64,000 nt of DNA, taken from contig JAFUNC010000008.1 of assembly GCA_017473115.1 (NCBI GenBank), forward strand, positions 1 through 64,000, read 5' to 3'. The stretch is from Lachnospiraceae bacterium (GTDB lineage: Bacteria > Bacillota > Clostridia > Lachnospirales > Lachnospiraceae). The notes beneath the pieces were generated by a model that saw only the letters and a program-made list of their open reading frames with translations, was not told the origin of the DNA and searched no databases. Shown here piece by piece: positions 60,388 to 64,000 of the stretch; positions within the stretch are counted from its first letter, which is position 1; each line of letters starts with the position of its first letter. A program made the translations under genes and the position numbers.

Positions 60388-63012
60388 ATGAAGAAATGGG
60401 TTTATTTATTCAAAGAAGGCAGCGCTGATATGCGTAACCTTTTAGGTGGTAAGGGGGCAAACCTTGCAGAGATGACAAATATCGGATTACCGGTACCTCA
60501 GGGTTTTACCATCACAACAGAAGCATGTACACAGTACTATGAAGACGGCGAAGTAATTAACGATGAAATCCAAGCACAGATTATGGAATACATCGGCAAG
60601 ATGGAAGAGATTACCGGCAAGAAGTTCGGTGACAAAGAGAATCCCTTGCTTGTATCCGTTCGTTCCGGTGCGAGAGCATCAATGCCCGGTATGATGGATA
60701 CTATTTTGAACCTTGGTTTGAACGAAGAAGTAGTAGAAGTTTTGGCTGCAAAGTCAGGAAATCCCCGTTGGGCTTGGGACTGCTACAGAAGATTCATCCA
60801 GATGTTCTCAGACGTAGTTATGGAAGTTGGTAAGAAGTACTTCGAAGAGTTGATTGATGAAATGAAGGAAGCCAAAGGCGTAACTCAGGACGTTGATTTG
60901 ACAGCAGATGATTTAAAAGAACTTGCAAATCAGTTCAAGGCTGAATATAAGGCAAAAATCGGTGCAGATTTCCCTACCGATCCCAAGGAGCAGTTAATGG
61001 CTGCTGTTAAGGCTGTATTCCGTTCATGGGACAACCCCAGAGCAAACGTATACCGTCGTGATAATGATATCCCTTATTCATGGGGTACTGCCGTTAACGT
61101 ACAGATGATGGCATTCGGTAATATGGGTGATACATCAGGTACCGGTGTTGCGTTTACACGTGATCCGGCTACCGGCGAAAAGAAACTTATGGGTGAATTC
61201 CTTATGAATGCACAGGGTGAAGACGTTGTTGCCGGTGTTCGTACTCCTAATAAGATTTCTGAATTACAGACAGTTATGCCTGAAGTATATCAGCAGTTTA
61301 TTGATATTTGTGCAACTTTGGAAGATCACTACAGAGATATGCAGGATATGGAATTTACCATTGAAGATAAGAAGTTGTATATGCTTCAGACACGTAATGG
61401 TAAGAGAACAGCGCAGGCTGCTTTACAGATTGCATGTGATTTAGTAGATGAAGGTATGATTACAGAGGAAAAGGCAGTTGCAATGATTGATCCCAGAAAC
61501 TTGGATACTCTGTTACATCCTCAGTTTGATGCTGCTGCATTAAAGGCTGCTGTTCCTGTTGGTAAGGCACTTGGTGCTTCACCGGGAGCTGCTTGCGGTA
61601 AGGTTGTATTTACTGCAGAAGATGCAAAAGAATGGAATGCAAGAGGCGAAAAGGTTGTTCTTGTTCGTCTTGAAACTTCACCGGAAGATATCGAAGGTAT
61701 GAAGGCTGCTCAGGGTATTTTAACCGTACGTGGCGGTATGACTTCTCACGCAGCAGTTGTTGCTCGTGGTATGGGTACCTGCTGTGTATCCGGTTGCGGC
61801 GATATCGCAATGGATGAAGCAAATAAGAAATTTACACTGGCAGGCAAGGAATATCATGAAGGAGATTATATCTCCATTGATGGTTCTACCGGTAAGATTT
61901 ATGATGGAATTATCCCTACCGTAGATGCTACCATTACAGGTACTTTCGGACGTATTATGGCATGGGCAGACAAGTATCGTGTGCTTAAGGTTCGTACCAA
62001 CGCGGATACTCCTGCAGATGCAAAGAAGGCTCGTGAACTTGGAGCAGAAGGTATCGGTCTTTGCCGTACAGAGCATATGTTCTTTGAAGAAGACAGAATT
62101 GCTGCATTCCGCGAGATGATTTGTTCCGATACTGTTGAAGAAAGAGAAGAAGCATTAGAGAAGATTCTTCCTTATCAGCAGGGTGACTTTGAAAAATTAT
62201 ATGAAGCATTGGAAGGAAATCCTGTTACCATCCGTTTCTTGGATCCCCCTCTTCATGAGTTCGTTCCTACAGAAGAAGATGATATTAAGAAACTTGCAGA
62301 CGCTAAGGGTAAGAGCGTAGAAGAAATCAAAGCAATCATTGATTCGCTTCATGAATTCAACCCTATGATGGGTCACAGAGGATGCCGTCTTGCAGTTACT
62401 TATCCTGAAATTGCCAAGATGCAGACAAAGGCTGTTATCCGTGCAGCAATTACAGTAAAGAAGGCACATCCCGATTGGAATGTAAAACCTGAAATTATGA
62501 TTCCTCTTGTATGTGAAATTAAGGAATTAAAGGTAATCAAGAAAATGGTTGTTGAAACCGCAAATGCAGAAATCGAAGCTGCAGGTATTGCATTGGAATA
62601 CGAAGTTGGTACTATGATCGAAATTCCCCGTGCAGCACTTACTGCTGACGAAATTGCTGCAGAGGCTGATTTCTTCTGCTTCGGTACAAACGACTTAACA
62701 CAGATGACCTTCGGTTTCTCTCGTGATGATGCAGGTAAGTTCTTAGATGCTTACTATGACAGCAAGATTTTCGAAAACGATCCGTTTGCAAGACTTGACC
62801 AGAATGGTGTTGGTAAGTTGATGGAAACAGCAATCAAACTCGGTAAGCCCGTAAACAATAAACTCCACATCGGTATTTGTGGTGAACACGGTGGTGATCC
62901 TACTTCTGTTGAATTCTGCCACAAGTTAGGTTTGGATTATGTTTCTTGTTCACCGTTCCGTGTGCCTATTGCAAGACTTGCAGCAGCACAGGCAGCAATT
63001 AACAATAAATAA
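60388..63012 (+). CDS. ppdK: Pyruvate, phosphate dikinase
   Basis: The enzyme interconverts pyruvate + ATP + Pi with PEP + AMP + PPi; in fermenting clostridia it can run glycolytically using PPi. The 874-residue protein has the N-terminal ATP-grasp domain (LLGGKGANLAEMTNIGLPVP), the phosphohistidine domain with catalytic H454 in GGMTSHAAVVARGMG, and a C-terminal PEP/pyruvate barrel (GIGLCRTEHMFF, ICGEHGGDP). All catalytic elements are intact. AGGAGGAAC precedes the ATG, and codon use suggests high expression. With nifJ in the same window it covers the pyruvate node. Confidence 0.98.
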   Translation: MKKWVYLFKEGSADMRNLLGGKGANLAEMTNIGLPVPQGFTITTEACTQYYEDGEVINDEIQAQIMEYIGKMEEITGKKFGDKENPLLVSVRSGARASMPGMMDTILNLGLNEEVVEVLAAKSGNPRWAWDCYRRFIQMFSDVVMEVGKKYFEELIDEMKEAKGVTQDVDLTADDLKELANQFKAEYKAKIGADFPTDPKEQLMAAVKAVFRSWDNPRANVYRRDNDIPYSWGTAVNVQMMAFGNMGDTSGTGVAFTRDPATGEKKLMGEFLMNAQGEDVVAGVRTPNKISELQTVMPEVYQQFIDICATLEDHYRDMQDMEFTIEDKKLYMLQTRNGKRTAQAALQIACDLVDEGMITEEKAVAMIDPRNLDTLLHPQFDAAALKAAVPVGKALGASPGAACGKVVFTAEDAKEWNARGEKVVLVRLETSPEDIEGMKAAQGILTVRGGMTSHAAVVARGMGTCCVSGCGDIAMDEANKKFTLAGKEYHEGDYISIDGSTGKIYDGIIPTVDATITGTFGRIMAWADKYRVLKVRTNADTPADAKKARELGAEGIGLCRTEHMFFEEDRIAAFREMICSDTVEEREEALEKILPYQQGDFEKLYEALEGNPVTIRFLDPPLHEFVPTEEDDIKKLADAKGKSVEEIKAIIDSLHEFNPMMGHRGCRLAVTYPEIAKMQTKAVIRAAITVKKAHPDWNVKPEIMIPLVCEIKELKVIKKMVVETANAEIEAAGIALEYEVGTMIEIPRAALTADEIAAEADFFCFGTNDLTQMTFGFSRDDAGKFLDAYYDSKIFENDPFARLDQNGVGKLMETAIKLGKPVNNKLHIGICGEHGGDPTSVEFCHKLGLDYVSCSPFRVPIARLAAAQAAINNK

Positions 63013-63086
63013 TAGTTTCACACTGATTTGCAGTATTTTTCTTATTGTATGAATACTGTTAATCCAATCGGATTGATTTAAAATGT

Positions 63087-63126
63087 AACCCGTTCGAAGT
63101 ATAAAAACTTCGGACGGGTTGTTTTT
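63087..63126 (+). terminator. Terminator after ppdK
   Basis: A 14-bp hairpin AACCCGTTCGAAGT / ACTTCGGACGGGTT (one wobble) is followed by GTTTTT. The stretch from here to 63317 is AT-rich with no supported gene. Confidence 0.9.
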
Positions 63127-63317
63127 ATGCTGCAATGTAGTGTCGAGATTTGTCGATGTAAAAAGATTGATTTTTGAAATGAAATGAAACATAATAATTT
63201 TAATAACAGATTTATTTCAATGATTTCTATTGAGTTCTAAATTCTTATTTTCAATTGGGTCTGTGACCATCTGTTGTTTATTCCATAATTAAAATGAATA
63301 TTGAGAGAGGAGTAACT

Positions 63318-64000
63318 ATGTATAGTTATGTGTCTACCGGTGCGCTAAACGGCATCGAAAGTTATCTGGCAACCGTAGAGGTGGATGCGTCCACGGGATT
63401 GCCGGGTTTTGAAATGGTGGGTATGCTGAATGCTGAAGTGAAAGAAGCGAAGGAGAGAGTGCGGGTTGCATTGAAGAATAACGGATTTTCCACGCCGCCG
63501 CTTCGTGTGACGGTCAATATTTCTCCTGCAAATTTACGAAAAAACGGCACTGCTTATGATTTGCCTATTGCCATTGCCTTGCTGATTGCAGTAGGGGAGT
63601 TGTCCCAGGAAAGCGTTGAAGAAGTTTTGATTGTAGGGGAATTGGGTTTGAACGGCGAAGTGAAATTTACAAGCGGTATTTTGCCAATGGTTTTACAGGC
63701 TCAAAAAGAAGGGATAAAAGTATGTCTTGTTCCGAAAGAAAATGCGGAAGAAGGGGCTGTTGTAGAAAATGTTTGCGTAATCGGCGTTTCGAGTCTCGGA
63801 GAGGTGATTGAATATCTGCATGCAAATGCGGCGGAACGTAAAAAATGCTTTAAAAGGGCGAGAGTGGACCCGGTCAAATTAATGGCGGATGGCGGTATAT
63901 ATACGGGGCTGGATTACGCACAAATCAGCGGACAGGAAAATGTGAAAAAAGCAGTAGAAACTGCGGCGGCAGGATTTCATCATATTTTATTGATTGGTGC
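63318..64000 (+). CDS. YifB/ComM family Mg-chelatase-like ATPase, 5' part
   Basis: The frame opens with MYSYVSTGALNGIESYLATV after GAGAGGAG and stays open to the window end (227 codons), so the gene is cut. It has the N-terminal ChlI domain: VEVDASTGLPGFEMVGM, VTVNISPANLRKNGTAYDLP, IALLIAVGEL. The start of the AAA+ module is also present: QISGQENVKKAVETAAAGFH followed by HILLIG just before the Walker A loop. ComM family proteins act as hexameric helicases in branch migration during natural transformation. In Firmicutes the role is less clear. The catalytic part lies outside the window. Confidence 0.93.
   Translation, partial: MYSYVSTGALNGIESYLATVEVDASTGLPGFEMVGMLNAEVKEAKERVRVALKNNGFSTPPLRVTVNISPANLRKNGTAYDLPIAIALLIAVGELSQESVEEVLIVGELGLNGEVKFTSGILPMVLQAQKEGIKVCLVPKENAEEGAVVENVCVIGVSSLGEVIEYLHANAAERKKCFKRARVDPVKLMADGGIYTGLDYAQISGQENVKKAVETAAAGFHHILLIG

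Overview
The window looks like chromosomal core from a spore-forming, motile, anaerobic Firmicute, most probably a Lachnospiraceae member. Supporting signs are moderately low GC, strong GGAGG-type ribosome binding sites, the sporulation genes spoIIGA, sigE and sigG, cheV, pyruvate:ferredoxin oxidoreductase with pyruvate phosphate dikinase, and several families common in Lachnospiraceae (DUF5688, frameshift-prone PD-(D/E)XK 'transposase', short RecO). This assignment is inference from gene content only. No phage, rRNA operon, intact IS or CRISPR array was seen.

Layout. 1-1.0 kb: 3' end of an RTX-repeat protein. 1.0-4.4 kb: sporulation block (spoIIGA-sigE behind a Spo0A-type promoter, convergent sigG, a YlmC/YmxH gene) and nrdR. 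4.5-6.4 kb: two NAD(P) oxidoreductases. 6.5-10.1 kb: cheV and a large acidic membrane-anchored protein carrying four FliM/FliY-like CheY-binding motifs. 10.1-15.0 kb: hisH-hisF, ung, lysA and a MATE exporter. 15.1-17.7 kb: a dynamin-like GTPase behind a perfect consensus promoter. 17.7-21.0 kb: a 205-bp palindromic element, a BlaI/BlaR1-type pair with three operators, and a second 150-bp palindrome. 21.0-24.5 kb: nifJ on the minus strand. 24.7-31.0 kb: a CAP-domain lipoprotein, alaS, rpsU, a frameshifted PD-(D/E)XK gene and a small lipoprotein. 31.2-36.8 kb: a five-gene peptide/nickel-type ABC transporter plus a YqeG phosphatase. 36.9-40 kb: efp, a DUF5688 gene, tRNA-Arg(CCG) and an SH3 protein. 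40.1-46.2 kb: rluF-like, ligA, metA, a rhomboid-like membrane protein with a zinc ribbon, and a degenerate sigma factor. 46.4-52.2 kb: an EAL phosphodiesterase fused to a GIG-repeat solenoid, and an M16C peptidase. 52.3-58.6 kb: DUF4349 lipoprotein, era, yqzL-like, recO, yfhO and a lipoprotein. 58.7-64 kb: glyS, ppdK and the start of a comM/yifB gene that runs off the window.

How the parts work together. spoIIGA/sigE/sigG form the mother-cell and forespore sigma cascade. nifJ and ppdK sit on the pyruvate/PEP node. alaS, glyS, rpsU, efp and the tRNA are translation genes. The best candidates for new biology are the CheY-binding-motif array beside cheV, the EAL-solenoid fusion, the sigma-like protein without its DNA-melting regions, the rhomboid-like zinc-ribbon protein, the large intergenic palindromes, and the tandem 14-bp repeats upstream of nifJ.
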